From contig JADWOT020000004.1 of assembly GCA_036345935.2 (NCBI GenBank), forward strand, positions 11,648,729 through 11,712,728: DNA of 64,000 nucleotides, read 5' to 3'. The stretch comes from Taenia hydatigena. Its lineage: Eukaryota; Platyhelminthes; Cestoda; Cyclophyllidea; Taeniidae. Positions 25,311 to 35,972 of the stretch are shown piece after piece. Position numbers and translations under genes: made by a program. The notes under the pieces are model-generated. The model saw nothing but the letters and a program-made list of their open reading frames with translations. It was not told the DNA's origin and ran no database searches. Numbering within the stretch: the stretch's first letter is position 1; every line of letters starts with the position of its first letter.

Positions 25311-26128
25311 CTGTCGCAACTAGTGCATTTCACTTATCAAAGTAAACCATGAAGAGCGTCTTCGAGTTTGTCGATTGATAGGAACTTGCATTCCATCCAC
25401 AAAGTCCATTCCTACATACTTTACTCGAGTACATGGTCGGAGAAATGGGTAAACGAAGGCATCCAGGAGAATGTGGAAGAAAGAGAACAGAGGATGAGGA
25501 ACGCAGTGCAACAGCACAGTGTAGGAACATACGGCAATGGCCTTACTTCATCCTCTCCTCTACTTCCTCTCTTCTGTGAACGTCTCATCTTCGCCTCTCA
25601 TCCAACTATTCTTTCGTGGCTTTTAGCTTAACAATCGTGTTGCTTTTTCCCCACTGGAGAGGTGCAATCACTGCCATTGTCCTCCCTGCTGCAACACACC
25701 AATTGACCTAGGTATGCGACTAAAAAGAAGCAGCAAAAGCACGCCTTCACGAGCTCTATGTCAATCGATGGGCGTTCGTCGCCACTGTCTTCACTACATT
25801 CATACCTCGCATTGCCCAAACTGCTCGAAAGTCGTCCTTCCAAAAGGAAACAACAGAGACAAAAAGCTGACCGAAGGCATACCAGACAAAGCAGTGCATT
25901 TCATTCAAAGCACATTGGTATTGGTGGTCCGTCTCATCCTCCTTCGCCGCCTTTGCATGCACCATGTTGCAGAGAAATAGACCAAGGTAAAAAGACACGA
26001 AGGCAAGTGATGTCTGCTGCCGCAAAACCATCCACAACGGGTGCCTCCTAAGTCCAACATCAGACGGCCCTGAGAGACACCACGCGTCAACACGTGCCGC
26101 TAATCGATTCACACGTGTGGAATTCGAA
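25311..26128. other. Upstream flank of the 26.1-29.0 kb gene
   Basis: No feature is firmly supported. A stretch near 25628-25710 faintly resembles the exon 2 region of the duplicated unit. A 145-codon frame on the complement (25756-26193) overlaps + frames and has no recognised domain. The promoter and any 5' non-coding exon of the downstream gene should lie here or earlier, but I cannot point to them. Confidence 0.35.
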
Positions 26129-28998
26129 ATGGTCCATCGCACAACAGCGTCGAACATGGTTGTCAACGTGTTGTTTTGTCTATTGCTGCTCATCTTTCTT
26201 TGTGGATTCGTTCCGTTAATTCAGTTGGCTATCAATGCCTCCCCTCCGCTTTGTTTTATCCTCCTATTCGGTCTTCTGTTGTTTTTTTACGTTTGTCACC
26301 TCCCTCGCCATCACGGTATCAGTTCCAACCACCCGGACCTCCATTCCAAACAACTCAAAAGGCCGAAACAGATACCTACAGCAGAAATTAGGGGTAAGTT
26401 ATGCCACCAGTTCCTCCTCCTCGCCTCTCCTCTCCTCGTGCCAACTTTTTCCATCCTCCTCCCCCTCCTCATTATTACATTTGCGTGCGTCATTTCATTT
26501 TCATCAAATCTGATATCCAGTGTCAATCACATGGATAAGAAAACTATCTTTAGCCTCTTCGAGTGTGCTACTAAAAAGTCGTAATTCCTAGCAATAGGTA
26601 TATTTCTTCAATTTTTACTCATTCAGATGGCTAGGTGAGTGGGTAGGTGAATCAGTTCCGGAGTAGACAGGAGAAAGATGGAGAGAAATGCAGAATACTG
26701 CACTACAGCACTGTGCATAGTCAACTTACGGCGGCCATTTTCAATCCCCTTTTATCCTTCCCCACCCTGTCCCATTTCATGCCCTCGGCTTCTCATCTCT
26801 CTGCCCCTCTCTCAATCACCCCTTTGTCTCTTTCAGACGTACACTCATGTTGCTTAGCAATGCAACGAAATAATTCTGCCAGGCAGAGGCCTAGACAAAG
26901 GCGTCAAACACGCAACGTCGTTAACGTAATAGTAATCTTTAGGGGTGAGTCGCCGATTTCTCTAATCAACTCATACTCTACACCACGCTTGCTGTGTTAC
27001 GCTTACTTTTCGTGCCACTTCCATGCCCTTACATTCACCTAATGAGTAGCAGCATCAGCGAGAGACCTCTTGAGGTAGTAACAATAACTTGCTCAATATG
27101 TACGTTCCACTGTAGAAGCACTGTAGCACGCTATGCAGGACCAGGCTTGACTAGATTGTACTGGGTCGCCACAGAGCAGACTAGTCACCTTGGCTGAATT
27201 ATGACAGGCTTGCATAAAGCAGGAAAGGAGAGCATGGACAGGACTACCACGTCCATCTTGCCTACCTCATCCTCAGAGACGCCTTATGCGCTACCGTTGG
27301 AGTCAACCTCACCAACACTCTACTTTGACCCACCTAATCCACCCGACACAACTCCATACCACGAAACTTAAGGTCTTCTCTTTCTTTCTCGCAGACACTA
27401 TGGATCAAGGTACTCAGACTATAAGTAGGCCTGGCGACGTCTTCGGAATGGAGGGACCGCAGCTCTCTTCCCTACGTCCCCTTGTCCATGCCCCACTGCA
27501 ACGCGCCTTCGGTGAGTGCCTCCGTTGTCTCCCACTACGACGTTCTATATGCTTCCAAGTATTGCACCTTGCATGATGTCTCATCGTTTGTGCTCTACGC
27601 ATTCAATTCAACCGCAACAGAGGAGTTAGTACTCCCCTCATTTCATTCATTTGTCCTTACTTTTCCAATTTAGTGGCACAAGAAAATGTCGCTTCTCTGC
27701 CTTCCTTACGCTGCGCTCGCCTTCCCCTTCTTCAAACCCAGCCCCAATTCGCCTCAGCCTCATCCTCCTCCTCCTCCCACCTCATTGTCAGCCAACGCCC
27801 TCTTCGTAAGTCTCCTTCATCGCCCCACTAGTCTCACTCTTCATTATGACATGATTCAATAGTGCCAAGATTCGCAACCTGCATCAGACTAGCATGGACT
27901 ATTCTGCATCTAACTCAGTCACGCTTTGCCTACAACAAAATCTCATTTCAGCGTAGCCTAGCCTGCATCGCCATTCATTCTCCATTCCTATCTTCCTTTC
28001 CGTCGTTGCAGTTTGTCCCACACCACTTCGCCTCAATTCTGTCTCCTATTCCTACTCCTCCTCCACTTACCCCCTCGAGAGCGAAGGTGAGCGCGTTACT
28101 CCTACTCCCCACTTCGTAATTTGTAGACTCGCCCAACTCCCACCTCATCATCTCACTGCCCAATTCTTTCCTTTTCTCTTTAGAGGATTCCTCCACCTGG
28201 CGCTCTACATTAACGGGTAAGAATATGCGCTTCCTGCCTGCCTGCCTGTCTGTCTGTCCGTTTGGTTGCCTCAGTTTGTGTGTGTACGTTTATGTGTGTG
28301 CCATTACCTATCTTTGTTTTCGTCCTTTTAGAAGGTCGTCTCCATCGGTCTCCCACCAAAACAGGTAGGAACGTCTGCGTGTGTGTGCCTGATTGTGTGC
28401 ATTGAAGTGCGAAGACGCATTCATCTCATCCTCTCCTCTAACTTGTCATTCTAGTCTACCAGGTCGACAGTTCTATCCTGGGTGAAGTAAGATCTCCTTT
28501 CGTTGCTTGTTGCATGCCTAGTTGGTTACCTTATTAATTTCAACTCCGCTTTCCGCCAACACCTTATCGTCCACCCACCCATTCACCCACTCACTCACCC
28601 ACACACCCGCCAACTCACTTTACTACATCTAATCGCTTCTTCCTCCCGTGGCTCCTCTACTTCCTCACTTATTTCAGATTGAAATGGACCGACCACATGG
28701 AATTGGCAGAAGAATTCGTACAAGGTTGAGGAGATACATCGTCCGCGTCTTCAACACGTGCTGTCTGTGCGGACGGACGGCAAAAAGGCCCGTCATACAC
28801 GGCGATTTTTCACAGTACACAAGTTATGAATTTGGCGGTGGACTCAGTGAACAAATGCAGTGCGATTCCCAATCAAGAACCCTCAGTGGCACCAACCCTT
28901 CAAAGTGGGAAAGCGACACACAGCCATCGCGCAACTTGGTGGAATTTGAAGGTGCACAACAATCATCAAGCACACCGAGATGGTCTCTCACAGAATAA
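26129..28998 (+). CDS. Nine-exon gene of micro-exon type, unknown product
   Basis: Proposed exons: 26129-26393, 26837-26944, 27395-27511, 27674-27805, 28012-28086, 28184-28216, 28332-28364, 28455-28486 and 28678-28998. Every junction is GT-AG with strong donors (GTAAGT, GTGAGT, GTAAGA and similar), and the joined frame is open for 371 codons to TAA. Exons 2-7 are 108, 117, 132, 75, 33 and 33 nt, all multiples of three and all phase 1-1. Exon 8 is 32 nt. This symmetric tiny-exon pattern is that of micro-exon genes known from schistosomes. Exon 1 encodes a strongly hydrophobic stretch that could act as signal anchor, but its start is uncertain. Exon 2 is Arg/Gln-rich; exons 4-5 contain Ser runs; exon 9 opens with a basic segment followed by Cys-Cys-Leu-Cys. 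I recognise no known domain. Exons 4-5 are pyrimidine-rich, so chance openness cannot be excluded. Confidence 0.55.
28232..28258. repeat. (CTGC)n/(CTGT)n tetranucleotide tract in intron
   Basis: Lies a few bases after the exon 6 donor of the multi-exon gene, within the intron between the two 33-nt exons. Confidence 0.7.
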
Positions 28999-31900
28999 AG
29001 GTCAACTCGACAATCTGACCGTGATAAGCCCCTGAGAGACACAAAAGCACGGAGGAGTTCTCATTATAAAAATGTTATTTACTAACAGACATCAAAGAAG
29101 CGCCGAAGTGGCAATTTCAAACCAATAACGAATCCATTACGTGCCGATCGAAAAGAAGCGCAGTGTTGAAGACGCGGAAAAGTAGGCTAGAGCGCTACCA
29201 CCAAGGCTCAAACATCTGGAGAATGCCTTGACAAATTTGCACAGCAAAAACAGGAGGCAACTAAGTTACCAATTCTCCTTTTTTCTAATAAAACTCGAAA
29301 CGGATTAAAAGAGAGCCACGTGGCTGCCATGATGACCAAGCCACCGCGCTACTGAAAAGCGCTGCCCAGGTAGAGACTGCTTCAATTCCGGCACCAACTT
29401 ACACGGTAACTCCCAAGAGCAAGACAGGAGGCAACAGGCCGAGCAGTTCTCCGTTTCAAAGTCAAAAACCTAAAAAGGATTCAAAAAGAGAGCTACGTTG
29501 GTAACGCGAAAACACAAAGTGCCGCTCGATGACCAAGAAGTGCCCAGCTATAAAATGTGTCCGTTTCATCACTATCTGAGTAGAGAGCTCGTCAAAAGAA
29601 AATCCAGACGCAGCATTCGAAAATAAAAATTCGAAACGGATTTAAAAGAAGCGCCGCATTGCAGCCGCGATGTTAACAAAAGATGGCCACACAAAAAGTG
29701 CATCCAGGGCGCCACAAACAGACCCGAGAGGTCGACAGAACAAATACAAAAATCAACTGACTAAGCGGTTCTCATACATAACGCAAAAATTCAAAAAGCG
29801 ATTTTTAAAAAACGCACAGCAGATACCAGGAAAACGCCGCCAACCGCGCGTGCAAAAAAAGATTTTTTAAACAGAGAAACAAACGAGGGGTCAATATCTG
29901 TATCAAAAGAATTGTAACCAAAAAAAGGCGAATAAGAGGTGCCCACATACAGAATACTTCCAACTCCTCGCAATCTGTACCGACAGCACCTCATCACCAT
30001 CGCAAAACGCGACTGCATGACCAATCCTCCGTCTCAACAATATACAACGTCATACCAAATAAAAAGGAGAGATTCGTCCGTGCCGCGACAACAGACTACC
30101 GCCCTACTACTCTCAAGAGGTGCCCACATACACAATACTTCCAACTCCTCGCAATCTGTACCGACAGCACCTCATCACCATCGCAAAACGCGACTGCATG
30201 ACCAATCCTCCGTCTCAACAATATACAACGTCATACCAAATAAAAAGGAGAGATTCGTCGGCGCAATCTGACCCCACAGCTCCTCGTGATAAAGTCAATA
30301 CGCGACTGTTTCATTAGATCTGCTTAACAATAAAAAGCGTAAAATCGGATCGCATAGGGGAGATGCGTCGGTGCGGCGATGATACAGACCATCGCCCTAT
30401 TACGAAGAGGGCCTCATGCACAGAACACCTCCATTTCGTCACAATCTCTACTCACGGCTCCTTACAACAGACCTAGGAGCCGACAAGCTCACCATTTCTG
30501 TCTCAACAATAAAAAACGTGATACGGATTGTAAAGGAGACACGCGTCGGTACTGCAATTACAGATACCTCCGCCCTATCGCTAAGAGGCGCCGACGGCTC
30601 CTTACGCCAGACGTAGGAGCCAAGTGCCTCAGCTCTTCGCCGTTTTAACGATCACATAAAACGTGATGCTGAATCTAAAGGGAGGACTCGTTGGCGCCGC
30701 GATAACACAGACTACCGTCTTACTACCAACAGGTGCTTACATACAGAATACTTCCATTTCGTCACAATATGTACAGATACCTCCTCATAACAAAGGTGGG
30801 AGGCGACTGCTTTAAAAGTTTTGCATTTCAACATTAAAAACGTTCAAAACCGATTTTAGCAAGACAAGTTTTACCTTTACATTGAGATACCACGATGACT
30901 AGAATGTACCCGGACTACCATTACACATAAATGTAGTGTTTTTTCACATGTGGTTGATTTGTTTTGTGGCCACCTTTTCTGTGTACTACTAACTTAGGCT
31001 CAACTACACGGACAATCAGTTCTTATAAAGGTGTGTCAACTCAACCTACTAACTTATTCGCGACGTTTTGCTTTACTTTATTAATAATTAATAATTTGGA
31101 AACACCGAAGGGAAATGGCAACGCTACCAGATTCCAACAGAGGTCCATGGAAGGAAATACAAAAATCACAACAAAGGCAATGGTGATGACGTTCCACAGA
31201 CAAACAATAGACCACCACGACCCTACGTGTTCATCGGCTACCTCGTGTCCAATGCAAGCAACATCCGTCTAAAATGGCCATTAAACGGATGAACCCTCAA
31301 AACATGACTTTACTAACCCTCTTTTCAACGGCTTCACCACAGCTTAGATACTCCATTGTTTTTTCATCAAAAGCTCGTTTGCATAAAATAAATGCAAACC
31401 TCACCCAATATACTTATGGCACTTCAGTTCAGCCAATTATAACAGACAAATAAGGAAAACTCGTTTGAGAGACGACATTAGGCCACTCTGCATTAATCAG
31501 CGCATCAAATGCATGCAACGTTGGTAAGAAGATGGTGAACACTTACTCTACCTCCTACAAGGCAACAGAATCACCAAGACCTCAGCTGCACTCGCGCCCG
31601 AGAAAAGAGGCGAGGAAAGAATCCATCTCGTGACACCTGCAGTCCCACCGAGGACGCAACATCGCGAGCCTTCGCCTTCACTGCATTTCTCCACCTCATC
31701 CAAGGAGTGCTAAATTAATCACACCTTATCAAATTAGGCAGCAAGCTTTATGATGAAAGAGTGCCAAGTCTTTTGGCGCACCAACGACTGTACAGCGAAG
31801 GAGGGGCATTGATCATATCCTTTACAACTGAAAAATGGTGTGTAGTAGTATTTTTTGGGAGCGGATAAATCATATCCATATGCAAAAATCATCCCAACCT

Positions 31901-32978
31901 ACCACCTGCCGCTGGAGGTATGTAAGTTACCCAAAAGATATCAGATCTCTGCATAAAAACCCCTCAATGATATCACGGATTTTAACTAAAGCATTAGTTA
32001 ATTAATCTAGCATTCTCGAGTCCAAGTTACTTCGCATTTCCTCCCATCTACGCCTAAACCTTGCGGTGTCAATTCAGCAATGCGCCAGAGACGAAAATTC
32101 GGGGTAAAGGTGTACACCATACAAACGCTGCACTCTCCACCTACGTTCCCCTCGAATCTACTTTGTAATTGCCTCTATAACCGCTAATAAACCAAGAAAG
32201 GTATCCCTGACTAGTCTGAAATAGTTCGACTGCTCTCAAGTGGCAGACCCACCGACTCCATATGCAATTCATTGCCCACAAATATAGCAATTGTATCCAG
32301 TAATAGGAAAATCGGACCCCTCACCTCTCAGCATGACCGCAAAACAACTTAAAACAGGCAGGATTAGAAGAGACCACTCTAGTGTCAAATGCACTTAAGC
32401 ATCTAATTAAACGAGTTAATGAAACCTGAGTATTCCACCACGAGCATTGCACGAACCACGATTTCAGCAAGCCTCAAAGTCGCTAGCCACGCTTTCATGC
32501 CAATAATAAAGGGTCTCTTATGCATGCGCATAAAATACGTCAAAATTTACAAACAAGGATACTTACACACCTGAACTCGTTAGCGCGAACCGCACACCAC
32601 GCACGGCCACCATCACATCAAAGCCTACCCTCTCACATACTGCGCTAGATACGTAAAGGGAGCATTAAGTACGATGAAACAAATGGTTACCGCAGGAATT
32701 CCTATTAACCTTAAGAATCACAGCAAAAACAGGACCTCTTCTATTAAAAAAAAAAACAAATCCGATTTTCCAAGGCATTCGTAGGTCACATAAAGCACAG
32801 CTTTTCATTACTAACTAGTTATATATGTGCAAAGGTTGACTACTTGAGGGTTTTACAACTTACATTGGTTGGTGCTATAATAGTGTAATGCTTGCGTTTC
32901 TCTAAACAAACATTGTAAGTGAGGGCAGGAACACAATTTGAATCTCTCAATCTCGATACAGCCAATTCTACAACACAC
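28500..32978 (+). repeat. Segment A, copy 1
   Basis: About 4.5 kb found inverted at 54854-59615 and, in part, at 14453-16810. It starts just after the exon 8 donor of the multi-exon gene (28487), so it carries that gene's last intron and last exon. It then holds non-coding DNA, a tandem array of about 180-bp units, and ends against the 3' LTR of the gypsy element. Several frames are preserved between copies, for example 29670-29870 against the complement of 58131-58445 and 30964-31272 against the complement of 56602-56901. With copies this similar that need not mean selection. I recognise no enzyme. Confidence 0.85.
29941..30800 (+). repeat. Tandem array of ~180-bp units in segment A
   Basis: Units begin near 29941 and 30122, with a spacing of 181 bp. 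The first two are almost identical over their whole length (GCCCACATACAGAATACTTC against GCCCACATACACAATACTTC). Later units (about 30300, 30400-30650, 30700) are more diverged and share TCGTCACAATCT, CTCCT, ACAGAC and GCGTCGG-type motifs. The equivalent array in the inverted copy, at 57101-57960, has a period of about 178 bp. The frames spanning the units simply repeat the same peptide and are not evidence of a gene. Confidence 0.8.
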
Positions 32979-33044
32979 TGTAGAGGGTTCCTCCTCTCCC
33001 TCCTGGTTACCCTTGATAGTAGAAGTCTGCGTACGTTTAGACAT
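32853..33044 (-). other. LTR-initiated frame continuing into flanking DNA
   Basis: The Gag initiator ATG of this gypsy family lies inside the LTR. In the 3' LTR it therefore begins a frame of 63 codons that leaves the LTR after about 22 codons and continues into segment A. It has no independent evidence of function. In the other full 3' LTR (54628-54853) the ATG has become ACG. Confidence 0.4.
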
Positions 33045-33204
33045 CTTTAATGTATATGCGGTGATAAATACAGCTAGGCGAGATATGAGGCTCAGGCCGA
33101 GGATGTGTCACGCTCCAGCGAGTCCCCGCGCTGCTCCGTCACGTCGTTCACATTGACTTCCCGCCTCTGGCCTACAAAGCGAATTTAAAGAATTAGGTAT
33201 TACA
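32979..33204 (-). repeat. Gypsy 3' LTR (226 bp)
   Basis: On the element strand it begins TGTAATAC and ends CCCTCTACA, the TG...CA ends expected of an LTR. It contains ATTAAAG just before the Gag ATG (33042 on the complement). The same length is found at 54628-54853. Confidence 0.88.
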
Positions 33205-33222
33205 TAGCCCCCTCGTCTTTTG
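33205..33222 (-). promoter_or_regulatory. Gypsy polypurine tract
   Basis: AAAAGACGAGGGGG lies just upstream of the 3' LTR on the element strand and is identical in the copy at 54610-54627. Such tracts prime plus-strand DNA synthesis. Confidence 0.75.
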
Positions 33223-33244
33223 AGCTCCGTTTTTGGAGCTACTC

Positions 33245-33431
33245 TGTAGCGTCCCGAGGCTCCCTTAAGGCAAAAGAAGGCAAAGTGGCAGGATAGAATA
33301 TATATATATTCACCGGACAGAGGGAAAACGGCTGCCGGCGTGGCCCAGAGGTCAGCCCACGCAGCTAGGGCAATATGGCCACCTCTGTGACCTTGACAGA
33401 AATCGGCAGTTCTAACAAACAAAGTACTACA
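33245..33431 (-). repeat. TRIM 3' LTR (187 bp)
   Basis: Begins TGTAGCGTCCCGAGGC and ends AAGTACTACA on the + strand, with an internal (TA)n tract at about 33299-33309. Its partner is 33956-34142. Confidence 0.9.
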
Positions 33432-33450
33432 TTGCCCCTCTGCTCTTTCG
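33432..33450 (-). promoter_or_regulatory. TRIM polypurine tract
   Basis: On the element strand GAAAGAGCAGAGGGGCAA leads directly into the 3' LTR. It resembles the GAGGGGG core of the host gypsy's tract. Confidence 0.6.
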
Positions 33451-33937
33451 AGCGTCGTCCCCGACGCGCCCCTTCATACACCTCCCGTGTCAGCCATCAC
33501 AACATACTCAGTGCTGCAAGAAGCACTTACGAGCTAACCATGCCAGTCGCCGACATTCGACGCGATTGAGGCGATGCTCGACACCAACGTCGCGGATCCC
33601 TCTTGACAGTGCATTGCACCTCGAGTTTCGTCTGGCTTGGAAACAAAATTCGGACTGAGTGGTTCTGCCGACCATCAGTATGTCCGTAGGGGGCGTTAGT
33701 ACGCCGATCTCCTTAAGCAAGTATATTAGGGGTAACCTTTGGAACGAAACTTTCCAGGCGGTCCATGGCTAGTGTCGCTTCAGTTGTTGATAGCTTTCTT
33801 GTAGAACACGGAGATGGGTTAGATGCCTGAGGTGGACGTCGTTTTTGGCCCGTCCGTAGCACATGCACTTCTTTCGCAACACTGCAACATGCCGCAGGTG
33901 ATAGAGATCGGGATGAAAACCCTATAGATTCGAGTCC

Positions 33938-33955
33938 GCATTCCGCTGCCACCAA
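33938..33955 (-). promoter_or_regulatory. TRIM primer-binding site, tRNA-Leu type
   Basis: On the complement, TTGGTGGCAGCGG follows the 5' LTR. The + strand reads CCGCTGCCACCA, which from memory equals the 3' end, with CCA, of a eukaryotic tRNA-Leu (AAG/TAG type). The sequence beyond it, TTCGAGTCC, also looks like a tRNA T-loop. This is the complement of a primer tRNA end, not a tRNA gene. Confidence 0.65.
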
Positions 33956-34142
33956 TGTAGCGTCCCGAGGCTCCCTTAAGGCAAAAGAAGGCAAAGTGGT
34001 AGGATAGAATATATATATATTCACCGGACAGAGGGAAAACGGCTGCCGGCGTGGCCCAGAGGCCAGCCCACGCAGCTAGGGCAATATGGCCACCTCTGTG
34101 ACCTTGACAGAAACCGGCAGTTCTAACAAACAAAGTACTACA
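33956..34142 (-). repeat. TRIM 5' LTR (187 bp)
   Basis: Differs from 33245-33431 at three sites. It ends 12 bp after the gypsy integrase stop codon when read on the complement. Confidence 0.9.
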
Positions 34143-34146
34143 AATC

Positions 34147-35466
34147 CTATTGATTCGCTTTGGGTAAACCATCGGGTGGTTTGCCTTCTTCTACGATTAA
34201 ATAGGCTTCGTCCTCGTAGCCGACCGGCGGAGCACCTCTGTAAGGGCGGATCTTACTGTGATGGACGATTATGGGATGGGTACGGAGTTTCGCATTTTGG
34301 ACGAGGTAGTTCGTAGGGGACCGGACTTTTACTACGCAGAAGGGATCTTTACTCCAAGGGTGGTAAAATTTGCGATGTGTCCCAGGTGGAGGAATCGGCC
34401 GATATATTTGGACGAGATCTCCTTCGTGGTAGGCAGTGAGTCGACTGTGCTTGTCGTAGTATTTCATTTGTCGGGTATGAGACATTTGAAGGTGTCGACA
34501 GGCGAGATTAAACGTCTTTCTTATCCCTTCTTTGAGACGTAGCACGTACTTCGGGGCGTTGTCGGTAGTCACTTCTTTGCGAGGGAGGAAGACGCCAGAG
34601 GGAACTCTCATTTCGCGGCCGGTGAGCATCTTGAACGGAGAGACACCGGCTGATGTGTGGACTGTAGCCCTATAGGCAAGAAGAGCACGTCCAAGGTTTA
34701 AATCCCAATCTTCCGATCGTGCCTCCTTCGTGAAAGCCTTTAGTAACCCCATCAGGGTTCGGTTAGTTCTTTCCACCTGTCCATTGCCCTGAGGGTGGCC
34801 AGGTGTCGTGCGCGTCTTTGCGATTCCGAGGGACTTGCATAGTTCAGTAAAGAGTCGGCTTTCAAAATTAGGGCCTTGGTCGCTATGGACTGATTCAGGC
34901 ACTCCGTGCTGACAGATCCAACGATTGAAAAAGGTCGACGCGACTGTCTCGGCGTCTTGGGACTTCATGGGCTCCGCTTCGGCCACTTTCGTGAAGTAGT
35001 CAACCATAAATGAGATATATCGGTTTCCCCTCTTGGTAAGGGGTAGGGGCCCCATGATGTCGATACCCACTCGTTCGCCCGGAAATCCCGTAAGCATATT
35101 CTGCAGATGTGCCACTGCTGTGGAATGAGGGTTCTTGAACCTGCTGCAAGTAATGCAGGTTCTGCAGAAGTCGTGCACGTCTGGGGAGAGGGAGGGCCAC
35201 CAGTATCGTTTCATCGAGGCCTCCACCATCTTTTTCTCACCGACGTGGCCCAATCGTTCGTGCAGTTCTTGGAGGGCTGTTTGTATCAGGGAACCTGGAA
35301 CAACCAAGCGCTTGGGAGACGTGGCATCTTCTTGGTACCACAAGACTTCGTCCTCCAGGGAGAGTTTGGACCATTGCTGCCATATCTGCCTGGCTGCCTT
35401 GCTGGATGATTTCATCTCTTCCGCAGTGGGCTTGGACGAGGATGCCAGAAACCTGTCGTATACCAA
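34147..35466 (-). CDS. pol: Gypsy integrase (C-terminal part of Pol), open
   Basis: Open for about 439 codons; no ATG is expected because it is the 3' part of pol. Near residues 60-115 is the HHCC zinc-binding region (His-Glu-Arg-Leu-Gly-His, then Cys-Arg-Thr-Cys-Ile-Thr-Cys). The rve core follows with the catalytic triad visible: Asp in VGIDIMGPLP, Asp in SDQGPNFES and Glu in QGNGQVERTN. The C-terminal third has a conserved YDKHSRLTAYHEGDLV-type segment (GPY/F-like region). It inserts cDNA into host chromosomes. The 154-codon copy at 54123-54587 matches its C-terminus at about 90% identity. A frameshift/stop separates it from RNase H near 35500. This is the best-preserved domain in the element. 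Confidence 0.92.
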   Translation of the reverse strand: MVYDRFLASSSKPTAEEMKSSSKAARQIWQQWSKLSLEDEVLWYQEDATSPKRLVVPGSLIQTALQELHERLGHVGEKKMVEASMKRYWWPSLSPDVHDFCRTCITCSRFKNPHSTAVAHLQNMLTGFPGERVGIDIMGPLPLTKRGNRYISFMVDYFTKVAEAEPMKSQDAETVASTFFNRWICQHGVPESVHSDQGPNFESRLFTELCKSLGIAKTRTTPGHPQGNGQVERTNRTLMGLLKAFTKEARSEDWDLNLGRALLAYRATVHTSAGVSPFKMLTGREMRVPSGVFLPRKEVTTDNAPKYVLRLKEGIRKTFNLACRHLQMSHTRQMKYYDKHSRLTAYHEGDLVQIYRPIPPPGTHRKFYHPWSKDPFCVVKVRSPTNYLVQNAKLRTHPIIVHHSKIRPYRGAPPVGYEDEAYLIVEEGKPPDGLPKANQ

Positions 35467-35517
35467 GGACGTGTCGGGGTCTGCACTCTGTGTGTTGCTC
35501 CACTGATGTTTAGTCGG

Positions 35518-35972
35518 CTAGCTTAAAAATAGGGTTCCCACTACACCGCCATGCCTTTCCACTGAGAGAGGTCTGCGGGATAAGGCATCTGCGTTGCTAT
35601 GCAAGTTTCCTTTCCTGTACTGCACAGTGAAGTCATATTTTTGCAGTTCCTCGCACCAGCGTGCAACCGAACGATCGATCTCCTTCATTGTTTTCAACGA
35701 GGTCAACGCCTGATGGTCTGTTCTCACTATGAGCTGCCTCGCGATAAGATAGCGCTTGAAGTGTCGCACCATTGTATAGATGGCGAAAAGTTCACGTTCT
35801 GTTGCACTCTTCTGTCGCATTTTTTGTTCAATCTGGCACTAGCGTAGGCGATGACGTGTTCCCTACCTTCTTTGTCTCTTTGCGAAAGTACACCGCCCAC
35901 GGCCACGTCGCTGGCGTCCATGTCTAGTACGAAGGAGGGAGGTGCGGCGGTCTCGAAGTTTGGTAAAGCCAA
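35518..35972 (-). pseudogene. pol: Gypsy RNase H domain, frame-broken
   Basis: Two overlapping frames (35727-35972 and 35518-35820) together cover RNase H. Catalytic residues are visible: Asp in DMDASDVAVG, Glu in ATERELFAIY, Asp in RTDHQALTS, and the terminal NADALSR motif. A frameshift near 35820 separates the first acidic residue from the rest. It would degrade RNA in the RNA-DNA hybrid. Confidence 0.85.

Larger units (their letters stand above)
33245..34142 (-). mobile_element. TRIM: miniature non-coding LTR retrotransposon (898 bp)
   Basis: Two 187-bp direct LTRs differ at only three positions (all C/T) and flank a 524-bp internal region with no meaningful open frame. LTR ends are TGTAG and CTACA. 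On the complement strand the internal region starts with a TGGTGGCAGCGG primer-binding site and ends with a purine-rich AGAGCAGAGGGG. Flanks are ACTC and AATC, a near-perfect 4-bp target duplication. The insertion sits between the gypsy integrase stop and the gypsy polypurine tract, and the matching site at 54587-54600 is empty. Size and structure match terminal-repeat retrotransposons in miniature, including those I recall from taeniid tapeworms. It needs enzymes supplied in trans. Confidence 0.88.

Noticed and set aside
25756..26193. 145-codon complement frame
   Set aside because: No domain or duplicate, and it overlaps several + frames and the start of the + strand gene.
26627..26634. 8-nt micro-exon (ATGGCTAG) between CAG and GTGAGT
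   Set aside because: In the phase left by exon 1 it would create an immediate TAG, and the 14-kb and 47-kb copies do not preserve it as coding.
33932..33955. tRNA-like 3' end (TTCGAGTCC ... CCACCA)
   Set aside because: Only the T-loop and acceptor end are present, without D or anticodon arms. It is the complement of the TRIM primer-binding site, not a tRNA gene.
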